Under the pieces are notes generated by a model that had not been told where the DNA came from, did no database searches, and saw only the letters and a list, made by a program, of their open reading frames with translations. A stretch of DNA of 64,000 bases from Temnothorax longispinosus. Lineage: Eukaryota; Arthropoda; Insecta; Hymenoptera; Formicidae. Position 1 is the first letter of the stretch, and every line of letters starts with the position of its first letter. A program made the position numbers and the translations under genes. The stretch covers positions 3,534,001 through 3,598,000 of the forward strand of contig NC_092361.1 in NCBI RefSeq assembly GCF_030848805.1, read 5' to 3'. Shown piece by piece: positions 22,501-34,900 of the stretch.

Positions 22501-25500
22501 TGGAAGGAACGATCAAACCAGATAAACAACGATCGAGAATCTCAATCACTCGGTAGAACCAAGTTATTACTGTTATTCTCTCTTCTTCCTTCTTTCTCTT
22601 TCTTTATAAAAATAGTTGAATATACTATTAAAATTACGATTAGTAACCAATATATTTTTTTAATTTGTAATATCTAATTGTTACGCAATTTGTGAAATTA
22701 GAATGATAGTTTGTTTTTATGCAACGCGATTCAGCAGAGGTACCTGTTTAACCATTAGACCTGACTACGTTCGTGCCTTTACATAATAACGCGGTGTCAA
22801 AAGTCGCCGTGTGTGGTTACATTATATAAAATGGACACAATGCGTCGCAGTTAAATGGCGCTTAATCGTCGGTCGAGCGGATTTAAGAGCCGTACTTGAG
22901 ACGCTTAATGTATTTCAAAACGCATAAACGCAACAGTAATGATAATGATGTTAACGAATCGGAATTCAACGATATCTCGTCCGTTCTTTCCCATCTTTTT
23001 TCTTAAATATTCACGACTACGAAGTCTTCTCGTTATTATTTTCGCATTTATAATTAAATAGCTTTAAAAAGCAGACGTTTATATAAGTGTCAATACAAAA
23101 TAACATTCAATCGTCGTGCTCTTTCTTCGGAGAAGTTCTCAGAAATCCAGGTGCAGGAGTCGTTTAAAAAAAATTTTATGTCATCAAGAATTCGTCAAGA
23201 AATTTGCATTTAGAATATTTCTCGCTTGATCTGAGGCATCTTGCGTATTACTTACAAACGAAATCGATCGAGTATCTCGTATCTCACGCACATTTTATAG
23301 CGAGAGAACGGTTTTGCACGCGGCGGTGAAACGAGGCGTTGAATTGGGGCATCGTCTAAAATGCGGAGCGTTGAAAGTAAAAGTTTGCGGCGCGAAAATA
23401 AGTGCGATCAACGCAAGAGAAAAAGAGAGAAAGAGAGAGCAAGAAAGAGAAACAGCTCGCATAATATTCCGTGGGAGAATCGCAGCGGATGCGCGAAAGA
23501 GATTGTTCCTAGAAAAAAAAATAGGCCTCGTGGTAACAGACTGCTCGACCGATTCCGACTTCTAGTTTGTGAGTCGCGCGAAGCCGGAAGCGGCGCGACA
23601 GGTAGATCTCGCTTGTGAAACTGGCACGCACGTAAACGATCTTCGTTAACCGGCCTGTCGATCGATCGGTCGGTCGGTTACCCGTGAAGAAAAGGAGACG
23701 TATGTGGGCGCGAGTGGACGAGGAATCGCGCGGCTCTCGTTTGTCAGCGACCAGGAAATCGCTGACGAGCGGTCGCCTGCAGTCGCGGGGCCGGGGGGCC
23801 ACACGGATAAGAAAACGTCGGCGACGAAGGATGCGGCGCGCGTTGCACATGACGCAAATAGATTTATCACGATAATCTGCTAAGAAAATAATTCGCGGCG
23901 CGAATTATCCGCTGCGCTTACGTAAAGACGATACACTTTTAGATACACGCGAGATTGAAGTAACGCGCAACGATCGGTTCACGAACGACGTATAATGTTA
24001 TCTCGCAGTGTCGGGAGATTCACGACAATCCCGACACGATAGTTACGTCAAAGTCGGGTGATGTGTATCACGTTCCGCGATTAGGGAAGCCCGTAATCAA
24101 TCCCGAGAAATGATAATAATAATTACGGCAAAAACAAGACGCGAGTACTTGTGCCGAGTGTTACCCAACCGATTCGCGTCATCTTGACGCATATATATAT
24201 ATATATATCGTCCGACATCGAAATATCGCAAGTAACTCCGATAAATATGATAATTGGCAATGATTAAAAATAGCCCCGAGTGTCTCGTTACGAGAGTGAT
24301 TTGTAAACAAGGCTTCGCCGCGGCCGCCGCGCGACCAGAAAACCGCCGCGCGTTACGTGACACTTACCAAGGTAGAAATGCGGGAAAGTGAGGAGAACCG
24401 GCGAATCGTATTGGCACAGGGAGACATTGAATGTGCCTTCCGGTGCACACGGCGGTCCAGCTGGACAGTAACACTGCTGCGACGGTAGATTCTCCACCGT
24501 CGTGAAGACATTCGTCGGCGGGGAGAATCTGTAGCCGGGGATCCCTCCGGAGGCTATCACGTCGCGCTAAAAAAAAAACAATTCTCTTTGACGCACGATA
24601 TTTCTTTTACTTGTAAAACTGGCACCGCCCTATTGAATAAGTAAACGCGTGACTTATATGATTGAAAACAAAATTGAAAAAATTCTAGGCAACAACTTAA
24701 AATATAGGTATATTAATTTTATTTTTCTGTACTTATTTTTCTAAAGTTCGGTCAATATTAATCGAGCTGTTCTTGAAGGGTCAAGCATCAAGATTGATAT
24801 TCAAACGTAAATTGCTGATCCAAGATACCGAAATATAATGTATATTACTTAATTATTTTTTGACGCGCAATGCTTTCAATATTTTTTATTACGACAATTA
24901 GGAATGTTCTATTAAATAAGTAAAAACTTTGGGATTAACTTAAATTAAAAATATTAAAAATTTAAGTAAAATAACGTGACAGATAACTTTGTATTTTTAA
25001 TATAAAAATTTCAATATTGATATATTTTTTTTATTATAAAAAATTAATTAACTATTGATCGAAATATTAGATGAATAATACGCATGTAAGACAGAAACGG
25101 AGACGTTTTCTCCGATCTTCCTTTCGTACTTTGCAACATTTAAAAATTGTTTGGCCGGAATGGATGGAGTCCGGGAAGGCCATCATCCGCCTTTGGTCGT
25201 ATCAGCCGGATAATTAACGACGACCAACAAAAACACAAACCTGATAAACCAGCGGCAACGTCCGGCAGAGGTCCTTGTCGAAGACCTTGAGCACGGTCTC
25301 CTTCGTAATATGAGGCGGGAATATGCTGCCGTCGGTGCCCATGATGGAATCGCATTCCTGCGTGGTCCAGAAACCGAGGGCGTCCTTGCCGTTCCACCTG
25401 TCCATTAATCCGAATTTGGTGATGTCGGTAGTGCCCGTGAATATCGTGTACAGATCCGATCCGGTCGCGTTTTTGCCATAGAGGAGACCGAACTGATCGT

Positions 25501-27210
25501 ACGGCAATTTTTGTTCTTTGGGCACGACGTCCTTGGCCAGCTTGAGCAGGGGATCGTCGTAGCCCCAGAGCAGCTGGCCGACCGACACTTCGACGAATGG
25601 CTTGATCTTCAAGATGTCCATGATGGACGCCATCGCCAGTCGCAGGAAACGAGCGGCGTGCTTCGACTGGCTGGTAGCCGATAGCATAGGAACGTTCGGC
25701 ACGACGACCAGATCGTCCTCGGAACCGGTTGACAGGCTCTAAGATTTTAATAAGAAAGAAAAAAATAAAAATCTGACCGAGCCGGTTAATTGAATGCAAT
25801 AACGGGAGAACTTGCAGAAGGATAAATGGACGATAAAAATTTGTTTTAGAATAGATAGAAAGAGGTAAAGATTAATAATTAAAATACATATATACACAAT
25901 ATATTAATAAAAAACATAACGTGTTGTAAAACTTAAGATATGACACAAAATAGTTAAATCGCGGTGAAATAAAAATAACTAAACATGAAATAAAGATAAT
26001 AACAGAAAGTGAAAGAAATAGGTAAATAAAAATAACTATATATAGAATAATTTGCGATTGGAAGCAGAGAGAAAGAGAGAGAGAGAGAGTTTAGACGGGG
26101 AATGAAAATTCCACGTCAACCGCGAACTGATACAAAACTTCCGCATAATATTGACAAATATTTTCTTCCATAAATTTTCTCTCGGAGCAAAAACGATCTG
26201 TACATACATATTGTCTTTCTTGTCGTCGAATCGCGATAAAATACACTCGACTGCGCCGTGGAAACGTTTCTCTGACGAATGTAGAAAGTCGCGGCAGTGA
26301 TTTCGATGCGCGAGCAAGAGTAACCGTGCGGTCGAGTCGGCGGAGAGGAACGCGGTCTATGACGGATTTAAATAACCCGGAGGCGACGTGACGCCTTCGA
26401 TTGTCATTCAACACGGATTCGCTGGCTTTTCTTCTTAGCAGCCGACATAAATATTCTCGATAAAAGAACAATCAATGATCGTGACACATCCTGCGCGATA
26501 AAGACGCGCATTGTCTTGCATACTAATCGCGTTTCTCATAATAAAAATATCAGTCTCGGCCTCAACTGTTTTAATTGACTACCTTGGAAAATATTCGCGC
26601 GAAAAGAAAGCTAAGCATTATGCATGTACTCATATTTTGTAGAGAGCAGCGTAATTATAATTAAATTTAGATTTATGATGAAAAGTAAGCTTAGAAAAAT
26701 TACAATTTCCACGGAAATCAAATATGGATTGAAAAAGCAAGATTGATGTAGCTTTCTAACGCGAGTTAAAAATATCAGATTTGATTCAAGCAGATTGTGA
26801 GTTTTTAAATCAATTAATAAGTTTTTAATTAGCATGGCATTACTATACCGTGCCATAAATTACTCAACTTACCGAATTAAAGACAAATGTCTTCTTGACT
26901 TTGTAGGTGACGGTACCATTGTCGTTGAATTTGATGTCCACCTTTTCCCAATGCTGCTCGTAAACGTACGGGCCCAGCTCTTGCAGTGCCGGTTTCTCGC
27001 CGTTGTTCAGAAACTCGTCGGCGTTCGTCACGTTGTAAATGTAAACTTGCATACGCGGCACCACCGGCGGCTCCTTCCAGAATTTGTACGTGCGGCCGCC
27101 CTCCGTTATCGCGAGCTCCTTATCCAGGACCAGGTTGATGAGATTCGGGAATAGAACCGCCAGGACGGCGGCCAGAATTATCAGCAGGACTCCGCACGCA
27201 ACGGCCGCCC
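19515..27210 (-). CDS. CD36-family scavenger receptor (class B type), start exon uncertain
   Basis: Second CD36/SCARB-family receptor, on the minus strand. Exons 27210-26873, 25738-25241, 24566-24368, 22499-22291 and 19757-19515 have GT/AG borders with matching phases and give 494 residues plus one codon split with an upstream exon. The first of these opens inside the N-terminal membrane helix (GAAVACGVLLIILAAVLAVL). The ectodomain shows VYIYNVTNADEF, LQELGPYVY, LLWGYDDPLL, GTDGSIFPP, the CYC cluster with later cysteines, LTFPHFYL, and EKHQLYIDVQP. The second helix is in the last exon (about 25 residues after its start), followed by a tail ending NPAFSK. Introns reach 2.5 kb and one holds a MITE. 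It shares the fold and motifs of the plus-strand neighbour, but its intron positions differ, so the pair is not a recent duplicate. It resembles the emp/SCARB1-like group; subfamily not settled. Confidence 0.9.
19966..20107. mobile_element. Palindromic MITE in an intron of the minus-strand CD36 gene
   Basis: A 142-bp inverted repeat with ends AGGGCCGGTTGTTCCAACC and the complement, bordered by TA (19964-19965 and 20108-20109). The arms also match internally (TGATAGTTAAATCA versus TGATTTAACTATTA). It lies in the intron between the last two exons. Confidence 0.85.
20316..20396. repeat. Short inverted-repeat element
   Basis: TAATTAGTTTTTGTCCTTAG at the left is matched by CTAAGGACAAACTAAATTA at the right, with partial pairing inside. 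An 81-bp decayed hairpin element in the same intron as the preceding MITE. Confidence 0.6.
24191..24208. repeat. (AT)n microsatellite
   Basis: Uninterrupted AT dinucleotide run within an intron of the minus-strand CD36-family gene. Confidence 0.9.
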
Positions 27211-28860
27211 CTGAAGGGAGAAGAAGAAGAGACGGTGAGGATGAGTCATTGCCGTTAGTTAGAAGCGCGTGTCTTTTTTTTTAATGCTGAATGGAGTCTG
27301 CATTTAAAATCGTGAGAAATGAGTACATGTTAAAGTAAGCAGAAATGGAAAAGAATTCAGGATTCTCGTTTCCATTGTACACAGTTATAAAATTAATTCA
27401 TTTCAATGTACGTTGCATAGAAGAAGGAAAAAAATTCTCATTACATGGTTTCTCGCTTCTGGACTCGTGATTTCGTGCGGCATCTCGCCGCGAGATAACG
27501 GTAGCCTAGCTAGGCGATCGCGACGCGTCGTTCCGAGATAAGAAAATTTATTCCCGCAGTTACACATCTTCTCGCGAGATAGATGCGAAAACCCGAAGGA
27601 CGTGCGAGAGCGAATAGAAACGGCAGAAGTTTATTTCGCGAAGGTATAAATACGGAACTCCCATTCATTCTTATTCGGAGTCTTGTCGGGTTTTTCCTTA
27701 ATCCTCTTTTTTTTCCGTCTCCTATCAGGCATAGCGAACCTGAAATAATCGACGAGTAACGCGATTATCTTTCACGGCAATCGCGAATGTGATTACGTCA
27801 CGACCTTCGACCGAGGTCGTCGACCTAATCGATTCGATCAGCAGAAGCTGATCGCAAAAAGGAACGAGGACGGCTGGTTTTGGAAAAATACGTTCTTTGG
27901 CGGTCGTTTTCCTTCTCGCCGCCACACGTCGCGCCTGTATCCTGGATAAACTTTACGTTTATCCCGTTCAAGAGCAAAACAATTGCTGAGTAAACCAGTT
28001 GTAGTACCTTTACGCCTTTCTCGTAAATATTTATCCTTCAGTACGACCCGTTCCTCGCACGCGCGTCGCGCGTTATTATTTATGCACTTATGCGCCGCGC
28101 GCGCTTAACGCTCTGCGGTTACTTGCGGTGAACAAGTGCCTGATGACCGATTAATTGGAAAGAGATAAAGCGCTAACTCGAGATAAAAGAGACTCGTAAG
28201 ACTGCATCATAATATTAAACAATTATTTCGCGCGTCGAAGGATGATGATTACGCGCAGACTGGTGGCAACTTTAAAGTCTATGAAGACGACTTTTGAGAG
28301 AGACATTTATGAGGTAGATATAAACGTAAGAAATATGTCTATCCTATTTCTCTTTAAATCCTAAAGCAGTACCTTTTATTTACTTTTTATTTCATATCTT
28401 TAAATTTCATATCACTTTTTAAGTCAAATGTAAAATCCCTTGATATTTTAAATTTAAATCAAGTGTAAAGTGTTCCTTGATATTTTATTGCGTAAGATCC
28501 CTTGATATGCATGAACGCACGACGAATTAGGAAATACGAATTAAGAATTGAGAAATTCTATCGTCCAACTTGATTATTTGGTAAGACTGAAAAAAGAGTC
28601 TTATTTCAGTATGAAGTTCGTCAAGGCCTTCACCTCATTAGGCAAATCGCAAATCGTTTGACTTAGATATCACCCGCGGGCGACTACAACGGTTTAGCAA
28701 TAAACATTCACGTGTCAGTACAAATATAATTTTTGTGGCGAGGTTGGCCGTTACGTAAATTTCGCGCGTCGTTATGTTAGAAAAGTGACACGCATGATTA
28801 GCTGTCGCAAGTGTTAACGTTAAACTTATATTTATTTTCTTATTAGATATACATATTTAA

Positions 28861-29201
28861 CCCTCCGTAGTCACACTGGGTCAATTTGACCCGAGCCTCA
28901 ACTTTGCTCGTAAATATCTTGCGCGTATCTTTTTCTGGCGGGCATGACGCCCTCTAGCTGTAATTAAAAAAAACATTTTTTTAAAACAAATTTTTCGCGA
29001 ATTTTTTTTATATGTTAAAAATTTCTGAGGCACTTCTTTTTTTATAGCGATCAATTTAGCAATATCGCAAGTGCATTTGAGAATTTTTTCAACACGATCG
29101 GTGGATTAAATGGTCAAATGGCGAACGATCAAAATTCGTCTCGGGTCAAAATGACCCAGAGTGACTTCCTTGTTTGAAAAAATAGGTGTGACTACGGAGG
29201 G
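28861..29201. mobile_element. piggyBac-like non-autonomous element with TTAA duplication
   Basis: Terminal inverted repeats CCCTCCGTAGTCACAC and GTGTGACTACGGAGGG are perfect over 16 bp and flanked on both sides by TTAA (28857-28860, 29202-29205), the piggyBac target signature. Subterminal GGGTCAATTTGACCCG and CGGGTCAAAATGACCC are further inverted motifs. The 341-bp interior has no transposase frame, so it must move in trans. It lies in the presumed 5' intron of the minus-strand CD36-family gene. Confidence 0.92.
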
Positions 29202-29499
29202 TTAAATAAATATTCCATATTAATAACGAATCCCTTGAAATAAATAAATTTCTAGAATGTAACGACTTTTTGTGTCATTATTGTCGTCATTGAAGAAACA
29301 GCAACTCGATAAATGCGTATAAGTGAGTCTTAGATCTTTATTAGATTCTTAGAATATTTTAAGCTCTCCGCGAGATCATCACATCGATCGCGCCGTTTAT
29401 TTTCTTCGCAATGTCGCGAAGTCTGCGGATCCATCAACGCGTCTTATCAATATCGCGTTCCTCTCCTCGTTCCTCGCGAGGAAATTACAAAATCACCAC

Positions 29500-29542
29500 C
29501 TACGCGACACGCAAGCGGAAGAAAGCTGACCAGCGGCGGCAT
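29500..29542 (-). other. Proposed first coding exon of the minus-strand CD36 gene
   Basis: An ATG at 29542 opens MPPLVSFLPLACRV and ends with one extra base before GTGGTG, exactly the phase needed to join the exon at 27210 and give a short cytoplasmic tail before the membrane helix. The donor is only moderate and there is an out-of-frame ATG 12 nt upstream. This is a hypothesis based on phase and position, not homology. Confidence 0.3.
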
Positions 29543-29814
29543 CGGCTGCACGATGCATCGATGCGCGCGTACGTCGGTCTCGCTTTCTAACAGAATCGCG
29601 CGAGTCGAAGTCGCGTTCGCGCGCCTGACGGAAGAAACGCGGGTCTCTCTCACCCTCCCGCCTTCCCTCTTCCTCTTCGTTTGTTCCGAGGTTCCGACTT
29701 TTCTTTTCCTGCTCTTCACGCGCGCGCACATACCTTACTTCACGCAGGGTGATGATGATTTTTGCACGGTTGTGGTTTTCATTGAAAAAAAACAACGGAA
29801 CCGGACGCGCGATA

Positions 29815-29822
29815 CTTATATA
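29815..29822 (-). promoter_or_regulatory. Candidate TATA box, minus strand
   Basis: TATATAAG on the minus strand, about 270 bp upstream of the proposed start codon at 29542, in a GC-rich setting. If used, transcription would begin near 29787 and read toward the CD36-family gene. Confidence 0.3.
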
Positions 29823-30108
29823 TCGCGCCACGTAAGGCGAAACCAGTAACAGAGTGCAATGCGTGATAGATCGCGGTTGTCGAAATTTATGACGCGATAT
29901 TAATTCTCTAAAGAACTCTGGGATGTTTTCATTTTCTCCTTTTGTTGAATGTTCATCTTATATTAATGTCCGATTTATCAAACGCAGAGTTCAATCATCA
30001 CCTCTTCTTTCGCAAGGAATGAAGAGAGCGAATCGAGTCAGCGCTTTTGGATTTTTCGTTCTTATTCCTATCTTTCCACAATATACGCATTTTGTGATTA
30101 AGGCTGCG

Positions 30109-30190
30109 GTCCACTTAATACTAAAACATGCTTTCAGTGAAGTAAGAAGAAGAAGAACGCTTCAAAGCATTTGTATAGCATCAAGTGGAC
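30109..30190. repeat. Decayed hairpin element
   Basis: GTCCACTTAATACTAAAACA at the left pairs imperfectly with the complement of GCATTTGTATAGCATCAAGTGGAC at the right around a GAAGAA-rich loop. An 82-bp degenerate palindromic MITE. Confidence 0.6.
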
Positions 30191-30895
30191 TTAAGACACA
30201 TAAATAATGTAAATTTATCTGCCCTCGGAATTGAAAGTTGAGATTCACCGATGATCGCGATATCGGGTGTAACGTCTGAAACTAAAGAGAAAATGCAAGT
30301 AACCATTCTGACGTTGAGAAATACATCGAATGAAAATTTGCACAATATCCTCTCGCGCTTGTTTCTTTTTTTTTCGCTCGAGACCGTAATTTCTACTTGG
30401 TAGCCACGTTTGCTCGCTGTCGCGTAAACTCAGACGAGGGAATTTCTCTTATTCCGAGGCGTTATTATCGCGGCCACGTTTTCGAGTACTTGACCTCCAT
30501 TCCCCTCGTAGCGCCGTCTAACTTTGTGAATGGTGCGCGATGTTGTACAGCACACGGTACATAGCTGGATCGTTATTCCACGCGTGGTATCTGGTAGAAC
30601 AATAGCGTGTTAGCCGCAAGTGACCAACCGCGACGTGTACTGGAAGCCAAACCTGGGCATACCGCGATCTTACGCATACCTACGAGATCACGATCGACAA
30701 ACTTTGTTCGACTCTGGACAATCAATATTTTCCGTCGAAAAGTTCTTTTTGCGGAAAGAATATTTACCTAATATCTGCGCAATCTGTTTCAATCCAAATT
30801 AGGTGTACCAGGAATATTTATTAACGATTAATACAAAATCGGACGCAAGATTTCAGTCTCCGCTCATAAAGGGCGTGGACTGTGGACACGCCGAA

Positions 30896-31999
30896 TCAGC
30901 TTCCACGTAACATTGTATTCAGAAACTCGATCACTAAAGGAACATATGCGATTACTAAAGCGCATTTACGCAAGTGCGCTGAATTCGGAGTCATGTGTGG
31001 CATTCCGCGGTGATATACATATATATCCCCCCCGGTCGTTATGCGCGCGCGAAAACCAGCGTAAGCGTAAAAATCGAGCGCGCGGGAGATCTTGCGACAC
31101 CGCTTTGTGTGCCACGCGGTACCGATTGTTCGGCGAAAAAGCCAATTTGCGTTAACAGTCACGTAGAATGATATGCCGGGCGGGACCGCGGCCTTCGGAG
31201 CGCGAATGGTCCCACTTTGTGACGTCCGGCGGACACGATCGGTGCAGGGAGTGGTCCGCGAACAAGGCTCAAAAGGGATTCGATCGAGGGAGAAAAAGAA
31301 ACGTAAATTAATATTACGCACGTCGTCCGTAATTAAATCTCCATTTCGGACGATCCGAACTCGATGCGCGCGTCTCGCGAATGTCAAAGACATTAATTGC
31401 GAGGAGAGACGCATGCAGGGACGAACGAGGAGGGAAGGGGGGACGGGCGTATTATTAGCCCGTCGAAAAATTGCACGATTCGAGAAATCGGATGTTGCGT
31501 CGCGCGTAATTATCGATCGGCAAAGCGCGGACGGACGATTACAGGACGATAATTCTTTGTTGCCGAAGTTAGCTTCGGACACGTTCCCGCTGACATCGCG
31601 GTCGGAAGTTTTAACATCTTTCAACGAAACGCGACGCGAAACGCCGGATTCGATACAAATGTCATTCGATTTGCGATTTTGCCGTCCGAAACGATTCTCG
31701 AGATAGGGCGGCCTCGACAGCTGTTGCAAACGTCCCATAGACGGGCAATATCGATCGCGTCCTTTCGAGGACCGTGACAGCTCCGAAACGGTGTCCTCCT
31801 GTCGAACGCGAAGTCGATGGTCGACAACCATACATGCGCATCGACTGCATGCGCAATAAGCGACCTCGCCGTCATGTAATAGCTTCGTTCTTATAGGAGA
31901 AAGGATGTCTTCGCATGACGGATTCGAGTCGCACGAGACCGAGCGAATGCCTAGCAACGTACTCGACGATCGACGTGCATTACAGAGTACATTATGCAT
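30896..31999 (-). other. Unexplained 367-codon open frame
   Basis: An uninterrupted ATG-to-stop frame of 1.1 kb on the minus strand, in DNA that is also largely open on the plus strand (31173-31706). The translation is rich in Arg, Ser and Thr with many TCG/CGA-type codons and shows no domain, signal peptide, membrane helix or repeat that I recognise. It is either an orphan single-exon gene or, more likely, a CpG-rich tract that happens to lack stops. Nothing in the neighbourhood suggests a role. Confidence 0.15.
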
Positions 32000-34900
32000 T
32001 CAAATACTTGCGACATTTTAGAATAATATTCTACAAACCGTATAATATAACGCGTCTAGCTCCTATATTATTTGTTTATTTATATCCGTTAAAAATCAAA
32101 GAAAATCAATTTCATTAATTTTCTTATAATCTTTCTTCGTTGAAGAGCAGTGTCCCTTTTTTTCAAGAAGGCTGCATTTCGACATGATGGACCTGTCAAA
32201 ATCGCAGTTCCAAACGTAATCCTTAAACAAAATATAAGTCGATTTAATAATAACGAACGATCGTAATATTAGCGATAGTCGGATAAATAAAACCGTCGAA
32301 GTAGACACGGTTTAGACATCGCGAGGCACGATTCGGCGAACGAATCGTGAGAACGAGACGAACTCGCGGAGGTAAGATCACGACGAGCGGCCTGGCGAAT
32401 CGATCGAAGCGAGGATTGAGAGTGCCGGTTTTGAGAGCTGAAAAGTTAATTCTGTTCTCTCTCTCTCTTTCGAGACTCGCCGAGACTCGCGTCGGGCATG
32501 AAAGAATTCCGTGGTGTAACGACGAATTAATTATGCGAGGCACATGTACGTCTGACGTCACACGATTGACCTTACGAACACCGTATACGAGTGATAATAA
32601 AGTACGATTTTCCGTTCTCTTTTTTCGGCCGATCATCACGGCCAATCGACTTTTTATTATCGATTAATTAAAACAACTTAAATCGGAGCCTCGATCACGC
32701 GACACGCACGACAGACAGGTACGGTAAAAAGTATCATAAATGCAAAATTGTAACCTTTCAGATTTATTGGTTCAAGGTTTCGTTCAATCTTTCGTATGTA
32801 AGTACGACTTGTTAAAAAAAGGACAAAGTGTGAATATTTTGATGAAAATTTCGTGCATTGCTTAGAGGCCACGACTTTAAAATGTCATGTAGGAACGATA
32901 GCAGGAAAACGAATTTAAAATTGCAAACGCACAGTACTGTACATTGGTATCGTTGCTACGTAACTTGGAAGAATAAGTAGTAGTATGAAAAACACATGAA
33001 ACACGCCGAGGACAATAAATCCGCGCCTTGTGTGTTGTGTGCGTGTACGGCCATTGACTTTCATTGCAATATAATTTATGTAAAAATTTTAAGGCCTTTT
33101 TAGAGTTAGAGCTTATATTTGCGGCTGCTGTGCAAATATTTAACGCAGCGATTGCTTAACATTGAATTTTGCAATTCGAGCGAGTTAATTATCCATTCTC
33201 CCATTACAGGACCTTCTTTTATTTTCTTCTCGTTCTCCGCGCTTATCATTAATTAGTTATTAGTATACAATTAGTATATTAAGCAAGATTCGTAATGCAC
33301 CGTAACATAATTGCGATTATTTACCGCTTCCCCGTGCTCCAATGCCGTCGTTATCGTTATCGTTAGCGTTACCACCGACATATCAAAATTGCATTCCGAC
33401 CGAATTCTTTCGGCGCTATTGAAAGAATCTCGCAACGCACGCGCTTTCGGTAAGCACGCGGTGCGGCCGGTCGCCGCTTTCTAAATTTCCACGCGGCAAA
33501 ATCGATACCGCGCGCGATCTAGAGCGTAATCGTTGGCCCGCACACCTGCATTAACGTCGTTAGCGATAAATATACACGCTTATTTACGCTAACGTGCGCG
33601 CCACGCGGCTCATACGCGTATGTATGGGTTTTAACACGATGCGTCAGAGCCCTGGAGACTTTAATGAAGCGAAGCGGTAATAATGGTCGCGCGGTGTATG
33701 CACGTCGCAGCTCGACGGAGCTCGCGGCGGACTCGAGCGAAGAAAGTCTCGCGCCGCAGCCTCCTCTCGGCTCGCCATAATAATCGCGATCGAAACGCGG
33801 CGGCGGGCTCCGCGGGCTCTGTGCCTCCTTCTCTCTCGTGGGAAGAAAGTTACGCTCTCCTTATCGATCGTCATAATCCTTACTCGCGTGCGCGTACACT
33901 TGCACGCGAGCACGCGCGACGCACGCATACGCATACACGCGCGCGCGCGCGCGCGTGAGATTCGCTCTGCCGGGATTTTTCTATTTTCTCGTCTCTTCGC
34001 GCGCGGAATCGTCCACGTAACGCCGCGCGCCGCCGGGAAAGGAAAGTTACGCCAGGCCGCAAAAAGACGCGTATAGCATAATCGGCTCTTTCCCCCCGCA
34101 ACCCCGGCCGTCGCCGCGACACGGTAATCGATTAACATTCTATTAAACACGGCGGCGATTTGTGTCATTATTGTGAAACACGGAGGGGATTCCGTATTGA
34201 AATTCGATGCGGAAGTGAGAATCTGTCCTCACATTCTTGGATGAAAGTGATCTCATTAAAGTCGCTGAGTTTAATTATATTAGTAAATTATTAATATTGA
34301 AATAATTTAATTATACTGTAATTATTAATATTGAATCCCTGGATTATCTGTATAAAATAAAACCTCGAGTTATTCTGTTAAACGAGCTAAAGAATGTTTA
34401 AGAATCTAGAAAATAAAAATAGCAGGTATCTGATATTTTTTTAGAGATTATTAGATTAAACGGGAGCGAATCTCCGACCGAACGTCCATGACTTTGAGAA
34501 TATCGCGATGATCGCGCGAGCTTTTGCAACATCATCGAAAATTAATGTACATTTGGTCTCCTCGTGATTAGACCGGTTTTATACGTGATAGACAGACGCG
34601 ACGCACATCGTAAACATTTACACATCGCCAGAGAAGTGCCAGTTGCTCATTAGATCAACGCGTTGCTCAAGAGAAAAAAGTATTTCGATGTTAAAACATA
34701 ACAAGGTCGTCGTTAACATATATAAAGCTATTTATATGCAGTAGTTGCCCCATCGAAGTGCAAAAGCTTTAAGAAGCGCAACGGCGAAAATTCTCAGTCG
34801 TGTTTTACGTAATCCGCGCAAAATCTCGATCGTCATAGGGTCGTACAACAGAAAATAAAACCTAAAATTCAACTTATTTAAAATTCTAGTCTTGTATGAG

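Noticed and set aside
29447..29831. Longer minus-strand frames over the proposed CD36 first exon
   Set aside because: Those frames do not have the phase required to splice to the exon at 27210; only the 43-nt reading fits.
33880..34030. CGCG/CACG-rich stretch considered as a CpG-island promoter or array
   Set aside because: It is simple dinucleotide repeat without regular spacers, promoter motif or attached exon; no CRISPR-like pattern exists in this nuclear insect DNA.
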